Source: an uncultured Lachnospiraceae bacterium (GTDB taxonomy: Bacteria; Bacillota; Clostridia; Lachnospirales; Lachnospiraceae). Taken from it: a DNA stretch of 17,344 bases. Of the stretch, positions 8,223-15,856 are shown piece after piece. The stretch is taken from NCBI GenBank assembly GCA_945787485.1, contig CALZHV010000022.1:1-17344 (forward strand), given 5' to 3'. The first letter of the stretch is position 1, and each line of letters opens with the position of its first letter. A program made the position numbers and the translations under genes. Under the pieces are notes generated by a model. It did not search any database, had not been told where the DNA came from, and worked only from the letters and a program-made list of their open reading frames with translations.

Positions 8223-9158
8223 TTACTTCCATTCAATTACTATATCTTCAGTTACAGGTTCATTGAAATCATAATCCCAATTACCACTTTGTGCCGGAAC
8301 AAGTCCCGGAACAGTAGCATATCCTTCATGCTCTACAGACTGTGTTCCAAATACAGTACCGCCATACATAAATGTTACTGTATGTGAACCATTCTCAATA
8401 ATATAATCATAAATATCCTGAAGCTCTTCAATACTAATATCTAATTCGATTTCACCATTTTTTAATTTATCAATAAGAATTTCAAGAACATCAGCCGGCA
8501 AATCGCTATAATCTATATCCTTAGGCTCACTCAAATAATCTGTTTCCACATCATTTTCATAAATAATAACTTCCTTACCATTTTCAACCATTACCTCTTC
8601 ATCTGAAACTGTTCCGTCCGAATAAATAAGTCTGGTAGAAACCGCACCACCAAATACACTTACCTTTGTATATAAAACACCATCATCTCCAATATATGTA
8701 TGTACACGATAAGTTGTTCCTTTTACAGCCATATTTGAATTCTGAGTATTAATTTCGTAACTTGAATTATTTGACAGCTTATTCTGGATATCATTTGTTA
8801 TGGCACCCTCAATAAGATTTATTGAAGTTTTTGAATCCTTTTTATTTCCCTTTGCAACCAGACTAAATTTGGATGTTTCTTCTGCATATACAAACTTGTC
8901 ATCATCAAGCTTTAATACAGTTTTACCCTGTTGTACATAAACTGTATCACCTGACTCAAGTATCATATTCTGATATGCATCAATATCACCCTTTTTGTCA
9001 CGAGTTACTATGGTTTTCCCTTCTACTTCAAATATTTTCACAATTCTGTAAGTTTTTTCTTTAAAAACAAAGAAAGCTGCTATTCCAACTGCCACAAGCA
9101 CCACTGCAGCAGCTATTGCGATTATTATCCCCTTTGAAATTGTTTTTTTGTTCTCCAT
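8223..9158 (-). CDS. Membrane-anchored FecR-domain protein with C-terminal Listeria-Bacteroides (Flg_new) repeat
   Basis: The product has 311 residues. An upstream GTG at 9230 would add 24 residues, but GGAGG lies 8 bases before the ATG at 9158 and MENKKTISKG is a normal cytoplasmic lead into the membrane helix (about 10-32), so the ATG is preferred. About 70-177 is a FecR domain (PF04773) with its conserved MAVKGTTYRVH strand (143-153) and a following VSVFGGAVSTRL. About 180-257 is an acidic linker. About 259-311 (HTVTFMYGGTVFGTQSVEHEG...) matches a single Flg_new/InlB-type beta-grasp repeat (PF09479), a module of Gram-positive surface proteins. It lies upstream of, and in one unit with, the CHASE2 cyclase, and probably works outside the membrane as a signal input or wall-binding partner. 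The role is inferred; iron transport is not implied. Confidence 0.88.
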   Translation of the reverse strand: MENKKTISKGIIIAIAAAVVLVAVGIAAFFVFKEKTYRIVKIFEVEGKTIVTRDKKGDIDAYQNMILESGDTVYVQQGKTVLKLDDDKFVYAEETSKFSLVAKGNKKDSKTSINLIEGAITNDIQNKLSNNSSYEINTQNSNMAVKGTTYRVHTYIGDDGVLYTKVSVFGGAVSTRLIYSDGTVSDEEVMVENGKEVIIYENDVETDYLSEPKDIDYSDLPADVLEILIDKLKNGEIELDISIEELQDIYDYIIENGSHTVTFMYGGTVFGTQSVEHEGYATVPGLVPAQSGNWDYDFNEPVTEDIVIEWK

Positions 9159-9229
9159 ATATTTTTCCTCCTTTATGAAAACATACAATAAACAAAATAT
9201 GCCCCAATCCATGTTATATGGACGAGACA

Positions 9230-9259
9230 CTATTAAGTTAATAGTTGGAATAACTATTA
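9230..9259. promoter_or_regulatory. Two overlapping palindromes, candidate operator
   Basis: CTATTAA-G-TTAATAG (9230-9244) is a perfect palindrome with a one-base centre. It shares its right arm with TAATAGTT-GGAAT-AACTATTA (9239-9259), a perfect 8-base inverted repeat with a 5-base spacer. This gives three CTATTA half-sites in 30 bases, about 72-101 bases before the FecR start codon. The spacing suggests protein binding rather than termination, as no U-run follows. Confidence 0.35.
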
Positions 9260-9282
9260 TTTCTCTTCAATTTTAATGAGTA

Positions 9283-9329
9283 GAAATAAATCACTCCCAT
9301 ATAGAATATCACAATGAGTTATTTATTTC
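9283..9329. repeat. Inverted repeat, 14-base arms
   Basis: GAAATAAATCACTC (9283-9296) and GAGTTATTTATTTC (9316-9329) are complementary at 13 of 14 positions around a 19-base loop. No U-run follows on either strand, so a terminator is unlikely. It could be a leader hairpin or a regulator site of the FecR-cyclase unit. Confidence 0.4.
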
Positions 9330-9404
9330 CAATGCATTTCATGTCATATTATTACATTACACGCTCTCAGTATGTTCATCACATAAAATACATTATAAAT
9401 AATC

Positions 9405-9454
9405 AAAAAAGGTACTGTCGCTTTGCGTTTTCAAATCGCTAATACGACAGCACC
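9405..9454 (-). terminator. Rho-independent terminator of the chemosensory operon
   Basis: On the minus strand GGTGCTGTCG (from 9454) pairs with CGACAGTACC (to 9411) as a 10-pair stem with one G-U wobble, followed directly by TTTTTT (9410-9405). The 24-base loop can itself fold into a small GCG...CGC hairpin. The wobble becomes an A-C mismatch on the plus strand, which fixes the direction. The stem lies 8 bases after the MCP stop codon. Confidence 0.88.
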
Positions 9455-9462
9455 ATAATTAA

Positions 9463-10833
9463 TTAATATTTTCCAAATCCATCCGTCAAAGAAATGATTT
9501 GCTCATTTCTGTTATTTACCGCTAATGGTTTTGAACCGCCAAAATCATAAGACTGGTTGTACGATGACGTATTGTAATTATATGAATTATCATCAAACTT
9601 ATATACTGCAAGCAAGCCTTTCATTCTGTCGGCCTGTCCTGATAATTCTTTACTTGCAACTGCACACTCTTCACTTGTTGATGAATTGCTTTGAACTACC
9701 TGTGATACCTGTTCAACAGCCTGGTCAATTTGTGAGATTGCTGTTGCCTGATAATTTGAAGAATCAGCAATACCTGATACTATCTGTTCACTCTCATTAA
9801 CAACTTCTGAAATCAATTCAAGTGCTTTGGCAGTCTTTTCTGCAATTTCAGAACCACTATGTACCTTTCTGATAGAATCCTCAATCATATCTGCTGTCTC
9901 AGCAGCTGCTGCTGCACTCTTTGCTGCAAGATTTCTAACTTCCTCCGCAACAACAGCAAAGCCCATACCTGCATCACCTGCTCTGGCAGCTTCTACTGCG
10001 GCATTTAATGCTAAAATGTTTGTCTGGAATGCAATATCATCTATAACCTTGATAATTTTAGAGATACTTTCGGATGCAGCATTTATTTCATTCATTGCCT
10101 TAATCATATCATTCATCTGCTGATTTCCTTCTTTAACATCCTCAAGTGCGTTACACATAAGCTTAGCAGCGTTTTCGGCTTCTACTGCATTTTGTTTTGT
10201 TTTTACTGTTATATCATCAATTGATGCTGTTATTTGTTCAATGGCACTTGCCTGTTCTGTTGAGCCCTGCGCCAATGCTTCACTTGCACTTGCTACCTGT
10301 GATGCACTTGTCATTACCTGATATGCGGCATCTCTTATATTTACCAATGCATGATGATTTCTTGTAACAAGTTTTTCTAAAGAATTACCCATCAAATCTT
10401 CACTTGATTTTGGTTTTATATTTACTGTCAAATCACCATCTGCAACAGTTTGAACAACTCTCGCCTGCTCAACTATATTATCAGACATTAATTTAAATAC
10501 ATCAATTATTTCACCAAATTCATCATTTGCATATTTTTCCAGTTTAATATGTTCAATTTTACCTTCAAGTATCTGGGCCTCAGCACCTTTGATTGCTTCT
10601 ATAGATACCCTTATCGTCTTTAACAATGAATATGTAATAATTGTCATGATAACAGCAGAAATCAGGAACATAACTATACACCATATACCGTAAATTGAAA
10701 GTGATTTTGTTGGATTTTCCATTTTAAATACCGCTTTAGAAACAAAATAACCTACAAAAATATTGTAAGCAAGCATAATATCTATTATTACGAAAGCGAT
10801 TAAACATTTTTTTCTTAATGATACGTTCTTCAT
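9463..10833 (-). CDS. Methyl-accepting chemotaxis protein without a large extracellular domain, with C-terminal tail
   Basis: The product has 456 residues from the ATG at 10833. This start is chosen over one 36 bases upstream, inside cheW, because AGGGGG lies 6 bases before it. Two membrane helices (about 9-32 and 47-71) are separated by only about 14 residues, so there is no room for a normal sensor. Two HAMP-like segments follow (about 72-125 and 126-160, the latter containing VQTVADGDLTVNI). The signalling coil has the classic tip IAFQTNILALNAAVEAARAGD (about 267-287) and GFAVVAEEVRNLAAKS. The last 40 or so residues are a Tyr/Asn/Ser-rich tail ending in GFGKY, which fits the aromatic-x-x-aromatic form of CheR/CheB docking pentapeptides. 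It begins 10 bases after the cheW stop and is the last gene before the operon terminator, so it is probably the operon's own receptor. Input may be intracellular, membrane-borne or through a partner protein. Confidence 0.95.
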   Translation of the reverse strand: MKNVSLRKKCLIAFVIIDIMLAYNIFVGYFVSKAVFKMENPTKSLSIYGIWCIVMFLISAVIMTIITYSLLKTIRVSIEAIKGAEAQILEGKIEHIKLEKYANDEFGEIIDVFKLMSDNIVEQARVVQTVADGDLTVNIKPKSSEDLMGNSLEKLVTRNHHALVNIRDAAYQVMTSASQVASASEALAQGSTEQASAIEQITASIDDITVKTKQNAVEAENAAKLMCNALEDVKEGNQQMNDMIKAMNEINAASESISKIIKVIDDIAFQTNILALNAAVEAARAGDAGMGFAVVAEEVRNLAAKSAAAAAETADMIEDSIRKVHSGSEIAEKTAKALELISEVVNESEQIVSGIADSSNYQATAISQIDQAVEQVSQVVQSNSSTSEECAVASKELSGQADRMKGLLAVYKFDDNSYNYNTSSYNQSYDFGGSKPLAVNNRNEQIISLTDGFGKY

Positions 10834-10843
10834 TTTCATCCCC

Positions 10844-11341
10844 CTATTCTTCTTCATCTTCTTCAGCATTTACCTGCTCAAGTACTTTCATATCATCATG
10901 TAAAAGTTTTTCAGGATCAAGCAGCAATTTTACAGAATTGCCAACTTTTCCTATTGCATAAACATATCTGTCCTGCTGTGCCTTGTCCGAATGATTGAGC
11001 GTAGGTGATGGCAAAAGATTATCTTCTGATATTTCTACCACCTCCGCAATCTTTTCTACAATTAATCCAACAGTTGTAGAATCAACATTAATTACAATAA
11101 TACATGTTCTGTCATTATATTTGAAAGGCTCCTGTTTAAACCTAAGTCTTACATCAATAACCGGTATTATTTTACCTCTTAGATTTATTAGACCTTTTAT
11201 GTATTCTTCTGTCTCAGGAATTGCGGTTATTTCCTGCATCACGATAATTTCATTGACACACTCAATTTTTAAGCCAAAATATTCATTTCCCGACATAAAA
11301 GTAACATATTTTTGCTTTTGTACTTCCTCATTTTCACTCAT
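10844..11341 (-). CDS. cheW: Chemotaxis coupling protein CheW
   Basis: This 165-residue protein is a single CheW domain (about 10-150) that links receptors to CheA in the cytoplasmic array. Typical features are KYVTFMSGNEYFGLKIECVNEII at the start, then ITAIPETEEYIKGLINLRGKIIPVIDVRLRF, then TVGLIVEKIAEVVEI. The C-terminus is very acidic (about 158-165). A strong GGAGG ribosome site precedes the ATG, and the gene lies 18 bases after cheA. The downstream MCP ribosome site overlaps its stop codon. There is no receiver domain, so it is not a CheV. Confidence 0.96.
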   Translation of the reverse strand: MSENEEVQKQKYVTFMSGNEYFGLKIECVNEIIVMQEITAIPETEEYIKGLINLRGKIIPVIDVRLRFKQEPFKYNDRTCIIVINVDSTTVGLIVEKIAEVVEISEDNLLPSPTLNHSDKAQQDRYVYAIGKVGNSVKLLLDPEKLLHDDMKVLEQVNAEEDEEE

Positions 11342-11359
11342 ATTACTCCTCCTTTCTGA

Positions 11360-13552
11360 CTATTTTTCTATTAAACCGGATGCATCAAGGATAAGGGCTA
11401 TACTTCCATCACCCATCTGGGTACAACCTGACAAGCCTTGAACACGCTTAATATAATCCGGAATTGGTTTTACAACTATTTCCTGTTTGCCAATTAAATA
11501 ATCAACGAAGACACACACACTCTTACCATCGACCTCAATAAGAACTATCATACCGTCCGATATTTCTTGTTTTCCGCCTTCAATATGATATAAGTCACTG
11601 AGTCTTATCATCGGATATCCTTCTCCTCTAATCATTACAAACTCTTCACCGTTTGGCTTTCGGACAACCGATTCTCTCTTGACATTTATAAATTCCTTTA
11701 CAACGCCCGTTTCAATAACAAACGTTGTCTTTGCAACCTGCATTACAATACCATCAATAATAGCTAATGTAAGAGGTATTTTTAGAAGCATAAGGCTTCC
11801 CTGTCCCGGTGTACTTTCTATCTCTAATGTTCCACCTACAGACTGTATGTTTGAAACAACCACATCCATACCTACGCCTCTTCCCGAAAGTTCAGTAACC
11901 TTGTCATTTGTAGAAAAACCCGGAAGTGTTATAAGCTGAAAAACTTCTTTATCAGGATAAGAGCTGTCTAATCTTGTAGGATCAAGCAATTCATGTTTTC
12001 TGGCTTTAGCAAGTATTTTTTCTCTATTAAGTCCTGCGCCATTATCCTGTACACCAATCCATACTTTACCGGACTCCGTCTTCGCAGATAATGTTATTCT
12101 TCCTTTTTCTGTCTTTCCCTTTTGTGCTCTTTCTTCCATGGTTTCAATACCATGATCTACAGCATTTCTTACAAGGTGCATCAAAGGATCTGATATGTGT
12201 TCAATAATATTTTTATCTACCTCTGTCGTATCACCTATCATCTCAAATTCGATATCTTTACCGAGCTTTCTCGAACAGTCAAACACAATACGATTCATCT
12301 TTTGAAATGTATTAGTGAGCGGAACCATTCTCATACTCATTATTACATCCTGTAAATCAGTAGCAATTTTAGTCATCTGACTTGCTGCTTTATTAAAGTT
12401 ATCCAGCTTTAAGCCCGGCACCTTTAAATCCTGATTCTGAAGAACAACTGATTCCGCAATAACAAGTTCTCCAATCAAATCCATCAACTGGTCCATCTTC
12501 TTTATATCAACACTGATATAAGATGTTTTTTCTATCTTTTTATTTTTATCTTTAGCAAGCTTTTTTGACTTACCAACACCCTTTGATTCAATAACGAAAT
12601 CACCGGGAGCAATTGTCTTTTTTTCCTTTATCTCAGGAATAGAGTCAGGTGCAATAAAAAGCCCTCCATCTTCTAAGCTTACATTGTCTTCCTTTTCGTT
12701 TTCCTGTGCTCTTTTTTCTATTTCTTCAACACTTGATTCGAGATCAATTAATATTTCTGAACCAAATGAATCAAAACCTGCCATAAATTCTTTCGAAGTG
12801 CATTCGAATATTTCGACTTTTTTTAATTCATAGGATTCTTTTATCAGATTTTGAAGATCTTCTTTGGTTGCCTGTGTCTGAAGTAATATCTTAAATCCAT
12901 TTTCTAATATTTCATCTCCAGAACTTTCATCCGAAATAATATCCTCCGGATAATGAAGTAAATCTTCGGCAATATCCTTTAAGGAAAACACTACTTTATA
13001 TGCATGTACATTTGCCATAACAGTATCAGGTGCATATGTAAGATATATCCTGAAGAAATGACTGCTGCTAGTTGCCATAGGTGCTATATAAAACTGTTGT
13101 GGAGCGGCATTTTCACTGGCTCTTACCGGTTCTTCCTTATCATTTCCTTTAATGGATTTCAAAAACTTATCTAATTCTTCAACTATATGTCCCGCTTTTC
13201 CATCAGCATCTTCACCATTAGACAGCTTTTCCATTTCTCCCATAATGAAATCCGAAACCGTAAGAACATGTTCAACTAATTCAATATGCGGAACATTTTC
13301 CGGCTTCGACTCACGAAGATAATAGAAAACATCTTCAAGCTTATGTGAAACCTCTGTTATCTCATCAAACATCATAATGCCCGATGAACCTTTAATAGTA
13401 TGCATTGTTCTAAAGATTTCATTAATACTGTCATCATCAAAGCAATCAGCATCTCTTTGATCTAACACAATTTCTTGCAGCTGTTCAAGCAATTGAGTAT
13501 TCTCAAAAAGATACATGTCTAACATGCCCTCTGTATTAAACTCCTCCGCCAT
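11360..13552 (-). CDS. cheA: Chemotaxis histidine kinase CheA
   Basis: This 730-residue kinase autophosphorylates and passes phosphate to CheY-like and CheB receivers. Domains in order: P1 (Hpt) at about 1-130 with phospho-acceptor H51 in HTIKGSSG; a P2-like region at about 163-260 (FFRIYLTYAPDTVMANVHAYKVV); a charged linker of about 60-80 residues; P3 dimerisation at about 343-410 (MDQLMDLIGELVIAES); P4 ATPase at about 411-592; and P5, a CheW-like regulatory domain, at about 594-728. The ATPase boxes are intact: N463 (HLVRNAVDHGIE), D503-N-G-A-G and G557-R-G-V-G. Length and order are normal. It lies 12 bases after the CheY-like gene and has an AAAGGAG ribosome site. Nothing suggests loss of function. 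Confidence 0.97.
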   Translation of the reverse strand: MAEEFNTEGMLDMYLFENTQLLEQLQEIVLDQRDADCFDDDSINEIFRTMHTIKGSSGIMMFDEITEVSHKLEDVFYYLRESKPENVPHIELVEHVLTVSDFIMGEMEKLSNGEDADGKAGHIVEELDKFLKSIKGNDKEEPVRASENAAPQQFYIAPMATSSSHFFRIYLTYAPDTVMANVHAYKVVFSLKDIAEDLLHYPEDIISDESSGDEILENGFKILLQTQATKEDLQNLIKESYELKKVEIFECTSKEFMAGFDSFGSEILIDLESSVEEIEKRAQENEKEDNVSLEDGGLFIAPDSIPEIKEKKTIAPGDFVIESKGVGKSKKLAKDKNKKIEKTSYISVDIKKMDQLMDLIGELVIAESVVLQNQDLKVPGLKLDNFNKAASQMTKIATDLQDVIMSMRMVPLTNTFQKMNRIVFDCSRKLGKDIEFEMIGDTTEVDKNIIEHISDPLMHLVRNAVDHGIETMEERAQKGKTEKGRITLSAKTESGKVWIGVQDNGAGLNREKILAKARKHELLDPTRLDSSYPDKEVFQLITLPGFSTNDKVTELSGRGVGMDVVVSNIQSVGGTLEIESTPGQGSLMLLKIPLTLAIIDGIVMQVAKTTFVIETGVVKEFINVKRESVVRKPNGEEFVMIRGEGYPMIRLSDLYHIEGGKQEISDGMIVLIEVDGKSVCVFVDYLIGKQEIVVKPIPDYIKRVQGLSGCTQMGDGSIALILDASGLIEK

Positions 13553-13564
13553 AGCAGCTCCTTT

Positions 13565-13957
13565 CTAAGCTAATCCTAACTTTTTTAAAGCTTGTTCAAA
13601 ACGTTCCTGGTTAATCGGTTTTCCTGAATAAATGGTACATCCCAGGTCAAATGCCATTTTTACATTTTTTTCATCATTAAGAGCTGTTGCCATAATAACT
13701 TTTGCTGCCTTGTCATCAGGTATTCCTCTTTCTTTTTCAAGATTTCTTATACCCATTAAAGCCTGATAACCATCCATAACCGGCATCATAATATCAAGAC
13801 ATACAAGATCATATGGTTCTCCGTCTTCCATAGCCATCATAAATGCATCAACAGCCTCCATGCCATCTACGGTAACGTCACACTCACCATATTTAGATAA
13901 AAAATTTGCCATAAATTTTCTTGTAACGAAATCGTCTTCTGCTAATAAAATTCTCAT
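13565..13957 (-). CDS. CheY-like stand-alone response regulator
   Basis: This 130-residue protein is a receiver domain alone. Phospho-acceptor D55 lies in VCLDIMMPVMDG; the acidic pair is D8-D9; the switch residue is T91 (MATAL) and the conserved lysine is K113 (SGKP). It has no output domain and lies between cheB and cheA, so it is the likely diffusible output or phosphate sink of this CheA. The target is not evident: no flagellar motor gene is in the window, so flagellar switching is not shown. An AGGAGG ribosome site lies about 9 bases before the ATG. The symbol cheY is avoided because similar lone receivers in these bacteria serve other systems. Confidence 0.92.
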   Translation of the reverse strand: MRILLAEDDFVTRKFMANFLSKYGECDVTVDGMEAVDAFMMAMEDGEPYDLVCLDIMMPVMDGYQALMGIRNLEKERGIPDDKAAKVIMATALNDEKNVKMAFDLGCTIYSGKPINQERFEQALKKLGLA

Positions 13958-13971
13958 GATGTATTTCCCTC

Positions 13972-15021
13972 CTATACTCTCTGCTGCCCTAACATCTGAT
14001 ATGTTCTTTTGGCAATATCCTGTAATTTTTCCTGATATTCTACTGCACCAATATCATAAGCGACCTTTGGCATTCCATAAACAATACATGTCGATTCATC
14101 CTGACCGATAGTTCTTGCACCTGCTCTTCTCATAGCAAGTAAACCATTTGCGCCATCACCACCCATACCTGTAAGAATAATACCAATTGCATCTGCACCG
14201 GCTTCTTTTGCAACCGAATTAAATAAAACATCTACTGACGGACAATGACCGTTTACTTTTGGATTTCGCTTTAATACAACCTGATATTGTCCGTTTATTT
14301 TTGTCAATTCCATATGACAATCTCCGCCGGGAGCAAGTAATGCTAACCCCGGTTTTACAACGTCACCTGTTTTTGCTTCTTTAACCCTTATTCTCAAACC
14401 TGTTCTTTTATCGAGTCTGTCAGCATACATAGCTGTAAATCCCGGTGGCATATGCTGCGTTATCAATATACCGGGTACATCGCCCGAAAAACCTTTTAAA
14501 AGCTCTGCCGTGGCTTCTGTTCCACCTGTAGATGCACCTATAGCTATTATTTTCTTTGAGCTTTCTTTGGAATCAAGCTGCCTTACAGTAGTATTAATGT
14601 TTGCAGTATGATTAGAAAATCTTTTTAATGTTGCTTTAGATGCTATCTTTACCTTATTAGGTAACTCTTTTTTTACAAATTCTTCCAATTGAAGTTTGTC
14701 CGTAACCTGTGGTTTTGCGACAAATTCAACAGCGCCTGCATGAAGTGCGTCAAATACTCTGTCACTCAGGGTACTTATAACAACCGTCCGTAACGGATAT
14801 TGTGGCATAAGTTTCCTTAAAAATTCTATACCATCCATCCTCGGTAAATTAACATCCAATGTCATTACATCGGGGTTATACTCAATTATTCTATCTCGTG
14901 CTTCAAAAGGATTAGATGCTACAGCCACTACCTCAAGCTCAGGATCCGAATTCAAGTGTCGTACAAGCAACTCACGAAACATCATTGAGTCTTCTACAAC
15001 CAACACTCTGATTTTTCCCAT
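13972..15021 (-). CDS. cheB: Chemotaxis-specific methylesterase/deamidase CheB
   Basis: This 349-residue enzyme removes methyl groups from receptor glutamates and deamidates glutamines, resetting the array. An N-terminal receiver (about 3-120) has D56 (MTLDVNLPRMDG) as the likely phosphorylation site, with D11 and K103. A linker of about 35 residues leads to the esterase domain (about 155-347) with catalytic S164 (IGASTGG), H190 (TQHMPPGFT) and D289 (TGMGGDGA). Full length, nothing missing. It lies 15 bases after cheR with a GGGAGG ribosome site, forming the adaptation pair with CheR. Confidence 0.97.
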   Translation of the reverse strand: MGKIRVLVVEDSMMFRELLVRHLNSDPELEVVAVASNPFEARDRIIEYNPDVMTLDVNLPRMDGIEFLRKLMPQYPLRTVVISTLSDRVFDALHAGAVEFVAKPQVTDKLQLEEFVKKELPNKVKIASKATLKRFSNHTANINTTVRQLDSKESSKKIIAIGASTGGTEATAELLKGFSGDVPGILITQHMPPGFTAMYADRLDKRTGLRIRVKEAKTGDVVKPGLALLAPGGDCHMELTKINGQYQVVLKRNPKVNGHCPSVDVLFNSVAKEAGADAIGIILTGMGGDGANGLLAMRRAGARTIGQDESTCIVYGMPKVAYDIGAVEYQEKLQDIAKRTYQMLGQQRV

Positions 15022-15036
15022 TATAATCCTCCCATA

Positions 15037-15846
15037 TTATATTTTTCTAAATATTGATGGTTGAATCATCTTAAACGGAACATCATCCTTATCGATTGTT
15101 TCAGTTCTGCCAATCATTAAATAACCACCATATTCCAATAAATCATACAATTTTTTTACGAGTTGCATTTTTGTTTCTTTATCAAAATAAATCATTACAT
15201 TTCTCAAAAATATAACATGCATCTTTTTTCTGAAAGGAAACGGATCCATCAGATTAAACTGTCTGAATATAACTTCATTTTTTAATTCAGGCGTGACTTC
15301 AAAGCGTTCGCCGTCATCAATTTTTCTAAAAAATCTTCTTTTCCAGTTATCAGGTATGCTGCTTATCTGTTCTTTTGTATATATTCCGTTTATGGCTGTT
15401 TGAAGAACATTTGTAGAAATATCCGTCGCAAGCACTTTTGTATCCCACATACTATGCTCCAATCCAAAATATTCTATTAACAACATTGCTATCATATATG
15501 GTTCTTCACCTGAAGATGCCGCACCACACCAGATTCGCAAATCATGTGTTGATGCTTCTTTTTCCTTTAAAAACGGAAGGATTTCCGACCTCATAAAATC
15601 AAAATGCTCAAACTCTCTCATAAAATATGTATGATTTGTTGTAATCAGATTAACCAGTTCTTTTTCAAGTCCGCCGGTTATATCAGTTTCAACGGCATTC
15701 ATATACGAAGAATAATTATCCCAGCCTTCACGCCTAAGCATATTTGACAATCGACCATCAACTATTTCTTTCTTGTTAGTCAGATCAATTCCATATTTAC
15801 TTTTAACAAATGTATTTATTCTTCTAAATTCAATATCCGTAATCAT
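15037..15846 (-). CDS. cheR: Chemotaxis protein methyltransferase CheR
   Basis: This 269-residue enzyme methylates receptor glutamates using S-adenosylmethionine. A small helical N-terminal domain (about 1-75, ending ITTNHTYFMREF) precedes the methyltransferase domain. The SAM loop IWCGAASSGEEPY is at about 105-117, ATDIS at about 140-144, and IFLRNVMIYFD at about 212-222; the last usually reads FCRN, so a Cys is replaced by Leu. The ATG at 15846 is preferred to the TTG three bases upstream because AGGAGG then lies 6 bases away. That ribosome site overlaps the TAG of the preceding HD-GYP gene, which suggests translational coupling. A substrate receptor is encoded at the end of the same operon. 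Confidence 0.96.
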   Translation of the reverse strand: MITDIEFRRINTFVKSKYGIDLTNKKEIVDGRLSNMLRREGWDNYSSYMNAVETDITGGLEKELVNLITTNHTYFMREFEHFDFMRSEILPFLKEKEASTHDLRIWCGAASSGEEPYMIAMLLIEYFGLEHSMWDTKVLATDISTNVLQTAINGIYTKEQISSIPDNWKRRFFRKIDDGERFEVTPELKNEVIFRQFNLMDPFPFRKKMHVIFLRNVMIYFDKETKMQLVKKLYDLLEYGGYLMIGRTETIDKDDVPFKMIQPSIFRKI

Positions 15847-15856
15847 CAATTGCCTC

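Larger units (their letters stand above)
9159..9404. other. Non-coding regulatory gap before the FecR-cyclase unit
   Basis: About 245 bases separate the chemosensory operon terminator from the FecR start codon. No convincing open reading frame or RNA gene is seen. The gap contains an inverted repeat at 9283-9329 and two overlapping palindromes at 9230-9259. A promoter for the FecR-cyclase unit must lie here unless there is readthrough, but no single -35/-10 pair stands out. Confidence 0.6.

Noticed and set aside
9159..9230. 24-residue N-terminal extension of the FecR protein from a GTG at 9230
   Set aside because: No ribosome site precedes that GTG, whereas GGAGG lies 8 bases before the ATG at 9158. 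The extension would also place extra hydrophobic residues before a normal membrane anchor.
9297..9315. CRP-like half-site (TGTGA on the minus strand) upstream of the cyclase unit
   Set aside because: No matching TCACA half follows at the required six-base spacing; one pentamer is expected by chance.
9405..9454. Possible c-di-GMP (GEMM) riboswitch, prompted by an ACGCAAAGCGAC stretch
   Set aside because: The flanking conserved GEMM elements and the second stem are missing; the sequence is explained as the loop and stem of the terminator after the MCP gene.
10834..10869. Upstream start of the operon MCP overlapping the end of cheW
   Set aside because: AGGGGG is correctly spaced only for the ATG at 10833; the longer version adds a Lys-rich stretch encoded by the acidic cheW tail in another frame.
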